64,000 nucleotides of DNA from Ypsolopha sequella (taxonomy: Eukaryota > Arthropoda > Insecta > Lepidoptera > Ypsolophidae). A model generated the notes under the pieces. The model worked only from the letters and a program-made list of their open reading frames with translations. It was not told the DNA's origin and searched no databases. This document shows, one piece after another, positions 43,421-54,016 of the stretch. The translations under genes and the position numbers were made by a program. The stretch is taken from assembly GCA_934047225.1 (NCBI GenBank), contig OW203998.1:20351280-20415279 (forward strand). The letters are read 5' to 3'. Within the stretch, counting starts at the first letter, position 1. Each line of letters starts with the position of its first letter.

Positions 43421-45139
43421 TTTAAAAACTTATGAATTTCAAATATTTTGTAAATGCTAAATTACAGAAACCAATGGAATCTTTGCGATGGCAGCGTACA
43501 CAATACATGCAGTATTGTAGAATAAGTTCCGTTCCGTACAAACTAGTATACGTATCGTGGGCAGATCGTAGAATTGGGCAGATCGTAAAATATGAAATCG
43601 AAATACTTTCACCAAAAGTCAAAAATAGGTGCGACGACGAGAGCGTCATGTTTTATAATTAAGACTGTACCTGAGCCTAGAGCATGACCAACACCAGTCT
43701 ATCTAGGATTCGTTTGAAGAAATTCGAACTCTCCTTGTATTGAAAAAAATATATTTGGTTTATTAATCTTTTCTTTAGGGATCTTACGTATAAAAAAATT
43801 TACTAAGATTTATACTTTTGTCAAAAAAAAATGTTTTGCACTCTCTCTTTTTTTGGTTTTCAAACGTTCGCTTGAAGAACGCGGATAAGAGATCAACTTG
43901 ATTTTATTTTCATAAAATAGGTAACAGAAATATGAAGGTATATCATCTAAATTCAATATTTTTTTCCCTACAAAATATTTCAGTATTAGCTAAAAACACA
44001 CCAATTTGTTGTTTCGCTGCGTGATCACTAGTATTACGCGTCTAAGAAAAAGAGGCCAAAGAGCCAACATATAATCGCCTCTATGGAAAGCAAATAAAGT
44101 CTTTGCCATTAGACTTATTGTGCTGGACGGGTAATAAAAAAAGTTGCTAGAGTATGCCATCTTCTTAAGGCGTATGACCACGCTAAATAAGCAACTCGAT
44201 GTGTGTCGGTACAAATATCAACGGAAACAACATTGAACTAATGTTCATTTTAGCGTGCCTTGAAAAGTGGCTGTTACGACAACCACTGCGTCTCCGGCTA
44301 GCGCAAAATAGGAGAAAATGATACTTTTCATATGGACGCCATGTACGGAAAAAAAAATTTGAATTGAAATTTTTTAGATCTAAAAATTTGCTATAATTTT
44401 GTGAAATTATAATTAAAATCGCTTTAGGCGTTTGGAAGGAGTAAGAGAATTCTTGTGTTAATCATGTGAAACTTTCGATGACTTTCGATTTCTTTTTGTC
44501 AAAACTTACAATAGAAAAACAGTTTATGAAATTAAGAATTTATTTTTGACTCTATAATGCCTATTATATATTTTTATGAAAGTTTTTGGACCACCCGTGT
44601 GGGAGGAGTAGGCCTTCAAAGACAGGTCCAAACTGCAGTTGGCGTATTCATTCGCCTTAACAAAAATATGATATTATGCTCAATTCTACGATGTGCCGAA
44701 TACATACATATTCGTGCATATTTGTACCTACACTACTTTTTTGGCCAGTACTTAAATTTTTATAGGGGGGCCAAGACCCCCTAGACAAAAATGCTGGTTA
44801 CGCCAATGTGTAAACTTCTTTATTTGCAACTAAGAACTACTCTGAAACTCCCTAAGAGGTCAAAGTTGTCCCAATATGCAATATATTTAATATAAACTAA
44901 AAGGAGTCACTATTTCAATGATGTATTTTCCAATCTGTCTTCCCTCCACATTTCTCAAAGCTACTGGGTCGTAAGTAGGTAATTTTCGGATCAAAAGAGC
45001 CTTTAATTTTCTCCCGGTTGAAGAATTAGTTTTATTACAGGATACGTGAGCCGTACTCGAAGTGTCACGTTACATTAATTTCCTTATAAGTAGGTATGTA
45101 AGGAATGAAAATGACACATTACAAAAATATATAGTATAG
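43421..45139. other. no gene seen
   Basis: Frames 43432-43662 (plus) and 43649-43422 (minus) overlap each other and have no known domain. 44557-44784 is a read through AT-rich DNA. No supportable gene. Confidence 0.45.
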
Positions 45140-45740
45140 TGACCCAACTAAGGGTAGTTGGCGCATCGTCGATCCGGCCATGAAAATCAGAGATGGGCCG
45201 GATCCTGGTTTTGCCGGGTAACGGGTAACGGGTACCCGGCATAATAATTTCCGGATCTGCAGATTCTGATTCTGATCAAAATAAGAGGGTTCAGCGGTGC
45301 GGGGTGGGGCAGAGAGGGGAGAGATTGCGCAAATTTGTTTCCTTTCATCCATTGCACAAAAAACGCAAATTATTCACATAAATACAAGTAATCAATACAA
45401 AATTTAAGACACCAAGCCACAAAACATCCTCTGCTGTCTGCAATAAATACACACACGGAACCGCTCGGCGCGGCGGGACCTAAATTAAAATGAGGTTTTA
45501 CTTTTATGATTGTTTGATTTGATACTGGATTGTTTTTTTTTTGTCAATAAAATATATTTATTATATTACATTCAAACCGACAAGTGACAAGTTATTACTA
45601 TTGTTTATTAAAATTAAAAACCAATTTAATTACAAAGTAGATTTTTTTGATTTAATAAACATTTCCCCAGCATTATCCTGAGAAAATGCCGAAACTACCG
45701 GGTACCGGATCTTAGCCGGGTACACGGTGCATTCCTTGAA
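45140..45740. repeat. decayed element with GGGTACCCGG/CCGGGTACCGG ends
   Basis: AGATGGGCCGGATCCTGGTT, GGGTAACGGGTACCCGGC near 45190-45240 faces ACTACCGGGTACCGGATCTT, AGCCGGGTACACGG near 45695-45728. The two are imperfect complements, as expected for decayed TIRs. The minus frame 45352-45119 lies across the left end. Confidence 0.45.
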
Positions 45741-45897
45741 AATTTGTCATTTCTGTACATTGTTATGGTTTTTACGTAGTCGGTGTCTTCTATACAAAGA
45801 AACGTCATTAGCCAACCAAGAATTGCTTCTATCAAAAGCTAATAAAGTCTTATAAAAACAAATCAGACCTCTAACTGGCCAAAACTCTACCAATATA

Positions 45898-46250
45898 CAA
45901 TATTAAATAAAACTCCTTGGTACTCGGTTCCACAAATATATTAATGTTTAATTACCTTTTAAGTTGCTACCGGTTTCGTCGTTTTACGACATCATCAGGC
46001 ACTGTATTTGAGGTGTTAATAATACATTTATTTAAAAACCACAAATTTTATGTGTTTTATGTGGAAATCCTGTTTATGTAAACACATGAAATTCGTGGTT
46101 TTTAAAAAATGTATTCTAAAATTTATTATTAACACCTCAAATACAGTGCCTGATGATGTCGTAAAACGATGAAACCGGTAGCAACTTAAAAGGTAATTAA
46201 ACATTATTATATTTGTGGAACCGAGTACCAAGGAGTTTTATTTAATATTG
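45898..46250. mobile_element. foldback with hammerhead-like arms, pair 2 (best preserved)
   Basis: 353-bp near-perfect inverted repeat with arms of about 150 bp. Right arm, plus: CTGATGA (46150-46156), T, GTCGT-AAA-ACGAT, GAAA (46171-46174), CCGG, TA. Left arm, minus: CTGATGA (45998-45992), T, GTCGT-AAA-ACGAC, GAAA (45977-45974), CCGG, TA. Both arms therefore keep the two strictly conserved core blocks of a type-I-like hammerhead. The outer arms read AATATTAAATAAAACTCCTT and GGTACTCGGTTCCAC. No coding content. Confidence 0.75.
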
Positions 46251-46344
46251 CAAGATGTCATTCCATCAAGAAGCAACAACATTCACCGTCAACTATCTAC
46301 CAATATAGTCTATAGAGTTATATTTTAACTTGATACAGTATTTA

Positions 46345-46400
46345 AAAAAAAAAAAGGCCATGTGAGAGTCGTACTCACTCGTCATACCCAATACCCTGTT
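46345..46400 (+). repeat. GGTTCCGTA repeat, 5' stub
   Basis: A run of A residues followed by GGCCATGTGAGAGTCGTACT. This is only the first 40-50 bp of the element. Confidence 0.45.
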
Positions 46401-47041
46401 TAATTTCCTGCCCATTTCCGAGGAATATGCCCGTTTTGTAAACGCAATATATTATTTTTATTAAACTGATTGACCAAGGTACGCAATATGAAATATGGTA
46501 ATTTGATTTGATGCATTGTATTTTTTGCATTTGACATTATACGGACCTGTCACATTTGTAATATTGTAATCAGCTTACAACATACGTGCATTATCGTGTG
46601 ATTGGTACAAAACAAGCCTCTCCAAACGACCCACTATCATAACAATTTGCCAGCTAACTGTATTTGCCATTTCCTTTGCCGAGTACCAAAGGAAATTTGA
46701 AGTTCCTTCTACGTGGTTCGCCTTTTAATGTAGAATCTGCTTGCTTCTTGCTTTTAACTTGATATTCTGAGAGCGCTCAGCTAACGGCCCTTTTATGAAC
46801 CGATTGGTAACGCCTAGCGCATTTGTTAATACTAATTCTGGATACAGATTAGAGAAAATAAATAGTGAATTTCATAAATCATCTTGAAAATCTAAGAAAG
46901 TAAACTAAAATTGTAGTAAACGGGCAAAATAGGTCACAAATTAAGCATTGATAAATTTAAACTGTGATAAATAAACGTCAGTGAAACGTGGGTTTACAAG
47001 TGTTTGATTGATCACTTTGAACACTTGTAAAACTTTGTTAA
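46401..47041. other. no gene seen
   Basis: No supportable feature. Confidence 0.4.
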
Positions 47042-47369
47042 GAATATATTATATATACATATATACGAAAACAATTATAGGTAGTAAAATATATTTCGAC
47101 CACTAGTTGTGGTCGGCATCAGTTACACAATTATTATACCTATATAGATATAAAAGTAAAAAATTAATATTTATAAATTATGGGTATGATATTGAATATT
47201 CAATAATAAATATTATAGGTATGATATTGAATGTTCCTATAATTTACAAATATTAATTTTTAACTTTTATATCTATATAAATGTGTAACTGATGCCGACC
47301 ACAACTAGTGGTCGAAATATATTTTACTACCTATAATTGTTTTCGTATATATGTATATATAATATATTT
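47042..47369. mobile_element. foldback with hammerhead-like arms, pair 3
   Basis: 328-bp inverted repeat. Right arm, plus: CTGATGC (47289-47295), C, GACCAC-AACTA-GTGGTC, GAAA (47314-47317), TATA, TT. Left arm, minus: the same blocks at 47122-47094. Outer arms are TATATACATATATACGAAAA, CAATTATAGGTAGTAAAATA. The last A of the CTGATGA box is C in both arms, which would be expected to impair ribozyme activity. Confidence 0.7.
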
Positions 47370-47729
47370 AATCAGATATAAGACAAGAAAAGTCAATTAT
47401 CATTTTATGTTCTTTCTTAAGAATACATATCATGGACTAAATGTTTTTAAAAATATGTCAAGGAATTAAAAATGTACTCTCTCAAACGATGTAAAATTCT
47501 TTCGAAATATGGATACCTATTCTAAATTACTTATCATCCGTGCGGTATTTATTCAGCAGTTTTTTGTTCTAGAGAAAACAAGCAGAATTATTGATGACAC
47601 GACGTCCCTTTTGTGACAAATAGTAGATTATGCACTAAGGGAATAAAGCAGTGTCTTACGTCACGGGCGGCATATTGAACCCTTAGCGTAACGAGGGACT
47701 TTGAGTTAGCGGCCGCGGCCGCGATAGGT

Positions 47730-47832
47730 ACAGATCGTTCACAGTTATTTTACCTCTAGGCTGATCGAAAATGTTTCTTAAGTATTGGACATAGAAAAGC
47801 TGTCAGAGGTAAAATAAGTGTGAACAGTCTGT
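47730..47832. repeat. 103-nt hairpin
   Basis: ACAGATCGTTCACAGTTATT and TTACCTCTA face CAGAGGTAAAATAAGTGTGA and ACAGTCTGT, with 26 of 29 positions paired around a loop of about 45 nt. GCGGCCGCGGCCGC lies just upstream (47709-47722). It may be a microRNA-like or MITE hairpin. Confidence 0.6.
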
Positions 47833-48233
47833 ATTTGAAAAAATCTATGGCCGTCTTATTCCCGCTGCGCGGCAAGCGAGTCGCCCCGCGCGCTTCCCGC
47901 AACCTTATTCTGTGAGGCGTCCGTATTCTGGTAATGTAAAGAGGTGCGATTGTGTAAGGTTGGTCATAGATGATAAATCTATACCATTCTCAAGGATCGT
48001 GTAGGGCAAATTCGAAATGTGTAAAACTGTCCATAAAATGAAGACCGAAAAGTTACCGAAGGTTTAGAAATGACCGATGGTTTAAAAAATGCGAAATGAA
48101 ATTGCGTTTTATTGTGTACTACCTACGTAAAATGAAATTTGATAATTTATTTACTTTAAAATGATGTCAAACACAAAAATAATAGATTTTTTTGATTACA
48201 TTTTTTAAATCCACCACAAAAATTAATTTTTAT
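47833..48233. other. no gene seen
   Basis: A GC-rich patch (CGCGGCAAGCGAGTCGCCCC near 47868) and AT-rich spacer. No gene. Confidence 0.4.
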
Positions 48234-48516
48234 ATTGTTTTAAAAAAACACTTGTACTTATCCACATATTACGTACAACTTTATTATGCCCGACCGGTTT
48301 CGCTGTAAAGCATTTTCTAGGGCTTTTTACACATCCTAACTAACAAATAATGTTTCATTTATTGCACGTCATTTTAGACATGATTGTAGTTTATAAGATT
48401 TATTTGTTAGTTAGGATGTGTAAAAAGCCCTAGAAAATGCTTTACAGCGAAACCGGTCGGGCATAATAAAGTTGTACGTAATATGTGGATAAGTACAAGT
48501 GTTTTTTTAAAACAAT
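48234..48516. mobile_element. foldback with hammerhead-like arms, pair 4
   Basis: 283-bp inverted repeat with arms of about 118 bp: ATTGTTTTAAAAAAACACTT, GTACTTATCCACATATTACG, CCCGACCGGTTTCG. In the right arm, plus, GCT-TTAC-AGC precedes GAAA (48449-48452), CCGG, TC, GGGC. The 5' box is changed to CTAGAAAAT. A GAAACCGGTC 3' half is also present at 3550. The flank at 48525-48550 (TCCACCAAGTGCCAACAATC) links it to the elements ending near 2527 and 33590. Confidence 0.7.
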
Positions 48517-48961
48517 GTTTTATAAACTCCACCAAGTGCCAACAATCACTAGCATCTACTATGTTAATTTTTATAATTTAAAACATAGAATTCAATCGAA
48601 AATTATCTCCATGCAACTCGTATAACCAAACGCAACAATTGAAGGAAAACCGAGTTTCAGCTGCTCGACCCCAGGTGGTGGCATAAGTTTACTACTACTC
48701 AACAGTAGATGTAGTTGAAGAGCTTGACACGGGATTACTTTTTTTACTAGATGTGATTTCTGAAAGAGACAGCGCTATATCTTATCGTATTATTTGTCTT
48801 CGTCCGAGTTTTGTAGTTATAATAACGCGTCATAGTTTCGAATCAATTCAAGTGTCAAGTCAACTGCAACTGCAAAATATTTTTGAATCGGTCGGTGTTT
48901 TATTTTATAGTATGTTTATTTATTATATTAGTATGACGAAATAGCAACCGAACCAAAATAC

Positions 48962-49265
48962 AAAAACCGGCCAAGTGCGAGTCAGACTCGCGCACGAAGG
49001 GTTCCGTACCATTATATGTAAAATCGTCAAAAAAACATGTCTGTTGTATGGGAGCCCCCTTAAATATTTATTTTATTCTGTTTTTTAGTATTTGTTGTTA
49101 TTTTGCGGCAACAGAAATACATCATCTGTGAAAATTTCAACTGTCTTACTACTCGTATCACGGTTCATGAGATACAGCCTGTTGACAGACGGACAGACAG
49201 ACGGACAGCGGAGTCTAAGTAATAGGGTCCCGTTGGTTACCCTTTGGGTACGGAACCCTAAAAAG
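48962..49265 (+). repeat. lepidopteran GGTTCCGTA repeat, short subfamily, complete
   Basis: AAACCGGCCAAGTGCGAGTC at the start, GGTTCCGTACCATTATATGT, GTATGGGAGCCCCCTTAAAT, GAGATACAGCCTGTTGACAG, GACGGACAGCGGAGTCTAAG, then TTTGGGTACGGAACCCTAAA. It is the cleanest copy of this subfamily in the window. Confidence 0.8.
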
Positions 49266-51776
49266 TAAGAAAAAATATTTTAATCTGTGGCCGAACTACC
49301 CTAAACCTTTTCATAATATCTTTCCTACAAAAATATAACCCCAAACTGTGTTCATATAAAAAACAATTCTTATTTCTGTGCCAAAGCCAAGGGTTTTGAC
49401 TAAAAAGCACCACAATTTTAATTAATTGAACATCATTTATTGATTTTAATGGTAGAATAAAAATTGTTTTACCTAATTTTATTCCAAAATAATCAAAAAC
49501 ACTTACCGTTAAACGATTGTCATAGATAACAAGTCGCCGCAATCATTTGACATTAGCGATGAACTAAAAAATCTTAGACAATTCGAATTATCTGTCAATC
49601 TTAACAAATCATTCACTCATTGTCTAAAATAATAACACAAATCGTAAAGCATCTATGAATACCATAGACAATTCGAATTGGCCGTTTGACAAGTGAAATG
49701 ATTAGTTTTAAGCTATCAAATGAATACGATTTCATGACTATTTTCTTACACAATCGCACCTCTGATTTTCATGTTTAGTTTATGAGTTTAGCGAAAGAAT
49801 CATTAATTAGAGTAAAATAATAATACATGTTATATACGTTAATAAATCCAAAATTTGGGTTGATTGGTTTTTTAGTAAGACTAATTGAACGGGCAAAGTT
49901 AGGCAGATATTTAAATTTATTTGTAGCGTATTTGGATATTTATTTGTAGCTCTTCTGGAAGGATGGGTTTTTTGTGCGAAACGTCCTGACAAAATCAATA
50001 TGTTGTCCTGCTTGCAGTACGTATTTTGTATGAAAATTTGACTTGTCCTTCTGGCAGTACAATGACCTTGACCCTGAACGGCATAACGTTATCTTGTCCA
50101 CTCAGTATGACATTAATGTTTTCTTTGTCAGGATGGTCGTTACTGACACTCAATTTTCTTTAAAAGCTAAAAAACAAAAAGAAAATTCTAAATAATCATT
50201 AAAGCCTCTAACGTTTCAATAGTTTTGTTATCAAGCATTGATTTATATTTTACTGAATGAAGATTCAGCAGCTAGATACTTAGGTACTCCCTCATTACCC
50301 TTTCTTGATTTCAATTATCTTGTCCTCTCAGTAGGACATATATATTTTCTTTGTCAGAATGTTCATTCATTACTGACACCTAAATTTCTATGAAAGATAT
50401 AATATTTTAATAATATACATATAAAATATTAACTTAAGAATTTGTATTTCTTTTACTTCGAATTCATATACTTTTTTATCATTGACGTAAAGATTATATT
50501 TTATGCTCTGTGCCTATTTGAGACCGAGGAGTCGTCGACCTTTATTTTGGTAAACTCGCTTGGCTTTACCAGAACCGTATTACTTTATTATTCTTTTATT
50601 ACCCATTATTTACCATTTATTATTGTCTTCTACAATGTTAATTTATTTAATAAATGATACAGCAAACTAACCTAACCTATACATTACACTTACACTTATT
50701 GCACAAAAACAAAACAAAAGGGAATATTTACATTACTATACACAACACACCACTAGTTCACAATATTATACAAAATCGGAATCGTCAAATGCACTACACT
50801 ACCACAAAAACACCTGATATTAGCCAAAATTTTCTTTCCACTTTCTATGTGTTTTTCATTGCCCGAAATAAAGACATTTTATTTTTTTATTTTTGCGTGA
50901 CGGGAGCATGTCGTTTGACTCTAAGTGCCTGATTAATTTTAAAAGCAATAATCAAAATCGTTAGATCTTGTTTTGGTATTTTTTTTTGCAGGCGCTATTA
51001 AATATTTTCAAGCTTTTTCCTTCTAAAACAAATTGAATAAAAAAAGAATCTCATAGGAATCTTTACTTCTTTGAACCATACCTGAATATGTGATGTCTTC
51101 TGCATTTTAGCCCGTATTTGGTGAGAAACTGATGGTAAACAGTTTCTTATTTTTATGACTTTGTAGTAACGCGTGAAGCTTATTATAGCTTTAAATGATA
51201 AATTATGTAAAAACGAATTCCAAGGGGTCTTATAATAAGGATCAACGTATGTTTATGCAGAGCTGCAATTTCCTAAAGCGACAGGATGCAGCGTCTTCGA
51301 AATTCTAAAATGTCGAATTTAGCGAGGGAGTTATATAGAGTCCTCAGTAAAGCGAGGGGTTCAAGCTGCCCAAGACAAAGACAGGCTTTATTCCAGAGGA
51401 GCATACTCTGCCTTTCACACCTTCTGCGAGACAATAAAAAGCTCGACATTTTTTATCAACATTAATAATTCAATAAAATTCACTGACAATCACAGCACCA
51501 AACACCGTCTTTTGTTTCACATTCTTTGTAAACGCTTTTTTTCTTTTTGTTGAATTCTGCTTATGGTGGCCAGTTCGATTTTCGAACAAACCTCATTACA
51601 ATCCCATACGGGCATTTGTTTTCCACGAGTTTCCACACGAATTTGACGTTCCAAATTTAAATCACTTTAATCCCTATTGATTTTCATATAACTTTATATC
51701 CCTTGAGATATAATGCGTTACTTTACGTTGAGGTTGCATGATATGTAATTGGACATTGTCGAGCAGTGGTGTGAAA
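49266..51776. other. no gene seen; one old direct duplication
   Basis: No recognisable gene. ATCTTGTCCACTCAGTATGA, TTTTCTTTGTCAGGATGG, TTACTGACAC near 50090-50165 recurs in diverged form near 50318-50385 (ATCTTGTCCTCTCAGTAGGA, TTTTCTTTGTCAGAATG, TTACTGACAC), about 228 bp apart. The minus frame 49542-49258 (94 codons) and the plus frames at 50442-50932 have no known domains. Confidence 0.45.
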
Positions 51777-53296
51777 TAGTAGATTATTAACCAAGGGCTG
51801 TATGACATCAATTGCATACGAGGTTTTTGGCGCCTGAGCGAAGCGAAGGCGCTAATTAACCCGAGTATGCAATTGATGCTTACGCCCGAGATAAATACTC
51901 TGCTTTACATATCGATTGTGAGGTAAGTAAACAACAAGACAGCAGGTTTCAATGAACATTTATTAAGAAGAAAAAAATGTGTATTTAATTAAAATTAATA
52001 GTAAAATTATTACAATTTGTAAGAGATATGGTCACGTTCTTTTTAGGAATATTTATAGTTTGAGTATGAGTTTGTGATGATAAGACTTGAGTTTGAGTGA
52101 CTTGAGGTTCTTGCATCGTAAATGGCGGCAGTTGACTGGTACTATTTTCTTCATTAAAAAATGGCTCAGATGATGTGCTTTGACGTGGTGATTTCAAGTT
52201 TATATTTTCTGTTATTTTAGAAGTAATTTTGCTTTTGTTTGCCACCGAATCTTCGATATAACCTTCGGCCACTTTGCTGGACTTCCAGCCGCCGTGCCTT
52301 TTTAACAGAGTGAGGTTGGCTCCCGAATCAGCCAATAGAGTCGCTGATGTTCTGCGAAAGCAGTGCCCGGTGTATAACTCTACGTTACTCAGTTTTAAAT
52401 ATGTGGCTGTTTGCTTTGGCATGCCTGTAAATTTGTTTTTTCCTATTACTTGTCTGTGGCATTTTCCTTTACTGTAATTAAGAAAAAAAACGATTTGTAT
52501 CCACGTTTTCAGGCCGAAGAGCTTGATATTTTTCAACATAATTTGCAAATTCTTCATGCACAACAAATGACCGGTCAATTTTAGTTTTCGTGTTAGGCAG
52601 TTTTATGAGTAGTAATTTGTTATGTTTTTCTACATTTTCTATTGTCAAGTTTGTCAATTCCACGGTTCTGCAGGCTCCCGATATCCCAAAAATTAGAACA
52701 ACCTGTAAAAAAGACATAAGTTGTATTAAAGGCACCAAATTCGCATAGTATTTTTGTGAAATATTTTGGTAACTTATTAAAAAGGGCAAGTAAATACGTA
52801 GGTACCTTTATTGCTAAATAAATTTCATCCGGAGCTTCATTTAAGAACTTCTGTACTTCTTCTGCAGTAAATACCTTCGATTTCTTGCTTTTAAAGCCGT
52901 CAGACTGCCTTTTCAAGAAAGCAGTAAGTTTAGAAAAATCTTTCAAATTCACGTCATGTTTTGTCATCATTGTAGATTTTAGCATGGAATAAAAGCACCA
53001 TAAACTGGAAGGTTGTAGCCTCTTAGATAATTCATCAAAATATGATATAAAAACACTTTCAGAAAGAGATTTCACTTTTTTTTCTGACCGCCATTTCATA
53101 AATTCGTCGTATGCCTTTACATATCTTTCTTTCGAGTTCGGCGGTAATATATTTTCGACAACTGTTTTTGCCCTTTCTTTAATAAAATCGGGCGTTAGAT
53201 CTATGTCTTCGTCACTAGACATGTTTAAAACTTTTGAAAAAGAACTCAAACAAGAAAATTAATTACTTTCGCGATGCTTTCGCGCCTACTAGTAGA
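51777..53296 (-). mobile_element. Crypton-like tyrosine-recombinase element
   Basis: The element is delimited by direct TAGTAGA heptamers (51777-51783 and 53290-53296; the latter lies in the palindrome CTACTAGTAG). Direct short terminal repeats without terminal inverted repeats fit integration by a tyrosine recombinase. The recombinase gene fills most of the 1.5 kb. The 3' end (51790-51895) is a large hairpin: GGGC..GCCC outer, CATCAATTGCATAC with GTATGCAATTGATG (14 bp perfect), then GCGCCT/AGGCGC closing an 11-nt loop. No reverse transcriptase lies nearby, which argues against DIRS or Ngaro. Confidence 0.7.
51985..53222 (-). CDS. Crypton-like tyrosine recombinase (one intron, one frameshift)
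   Basis: The first exon (53222-52806, ATG chosen because upstream codons give only a TTG start) encodes about 139 residues with an integrase N-terminal, core-binding-like helical domain: KERYVKAYDEFMKWRSEKK, then LKSTMMTKHDVNLKDFSK. A 103-nt intron (52805-52703) starts GTACCTACG, ends TTTTTTACAG and is phase 0. The next exon starts VVLIFGISGACRTVELTNLT, carrying the first catalytic Arg (about 52669), followed by the likely catalytic Lys region LIKLPNTKTK. After a run of eight A (52483-52490; eight T in the gene sense) the frame shifts by one. The new frame carries GHCFRRTSATLLADSGANLT (His and second Arg of HxxR), RHGGWKSSKVAEGYIEDS (His/Trp box and the Tyr nucleophile near 52259), then a low-complexity Ser/Thr/Gln tail to the stop at 51985. 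All catalytic positions look intact. The single frameshift is a homopolymer change or a sequencing error. No reverse transcriptase or other gene accompanies it. Confidence 0.75.
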
Positions 53297-53621
53297 CGGC
53301 CTTTTTTTTTTTCACGCACGCAAGCGCGTCAAATCTTGCTGGCCAGTTTGATTTTTAAATCGATTCCATCTAACATACGATGTGGAAACAAATAGTTCCA
53401 TATTTAAAATAAAATCTTTATAAAATCAATTGTCTAGATTCCGATTCGAGTAATTAATCGATACCGAGAAAAAAAATATTAACTTTTTAAAAATATTCTT
53501 CGTGCAGTATGAGTATGACAGTTCTTTTTTCAAATTCCAAAACCTATGCTGTAATGATAGTCATACACCCCGGCATTCAGGGGTGTAAGGGTGTACTTAC
53601 AGAGCAAGAGATATGTAAAAT
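53297..53621. other. no gene seen
   Basis: AT-rich spacer between the recombinase element and the hairpin repeat. It includes CACGCACGCAAGCGCGTC near 53313. Confidence 0.45.
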
Positions 53622-54016
53622 ACTTTTTCAATGCATGTGCTCGTAAAGGCCCACTTTTTATGCATCAAAACCGAACAGAAAGTCGATTATTTTGCTCTAG
53701 GGCTTTATTACTATTTTTTTTTTATTTGTTTGCAATGGTTGGCTAACCTGCAGCTTTTCATGTGTACCATAGATGTTATACTTTTTTTTCCACTGTTTAA
53801 CGGCTCTGGATACAATTCTTTTGAGCCAATCATAATTTAAAGTTCACAAGATTATATTTGTTTTCATTTCCTCACACTATGCATTGAAAAATGTAGTATG
53901 ATACACGGGCGTAAAAGCAATAAATTACTCGGTTACGTTTAAAACACTCGCTACGCTCGTGTTTTAAATCGTCCTCGTAATTTATTCCTTTTGGCCCTTG
54001 TAGCATAAACTACTAT
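53622..54016 (+). repeat. terminal-hairpin repeat family, copy 4
   Basis: This copy lies 325 bp from the Crypton-like element. It opens TTTTCAATGCATGTGCTCGT and ends GGCCCTTGTAGCATAAACTA. Hairpin blocks: GTAGTATGATAC, GGGCGTAAAAGCAATAAATT, ACTCGG, GTTTAAAACAC (53937-53947), loop TCGCTACGCTC (53948-53958), GTGTTTTAAAT, GTCCTCGTAATTTATTCC, GCCCTTGTAGCATAAACTAC. Plus frame 53631-53840 resembles that of copy 2 because the DNA is shared. Confidence 0.85.

Noticed and set aside
49258..49542. 94-codon minus-strand frame
   Set aside because: No recognisable motif, AT-rich codon use, no supporting splice partners.
52274..52477. Plus-strand frame opposite the recombinase
   Set aside because: It is an antisense shadow of the catalytic half.
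52483..52499. Programmed frameshift in the recombinase
   Set aside because: A homopolymer length change is the simpler explanation, and no conserved stimulatory structure could be shown from a single copy.
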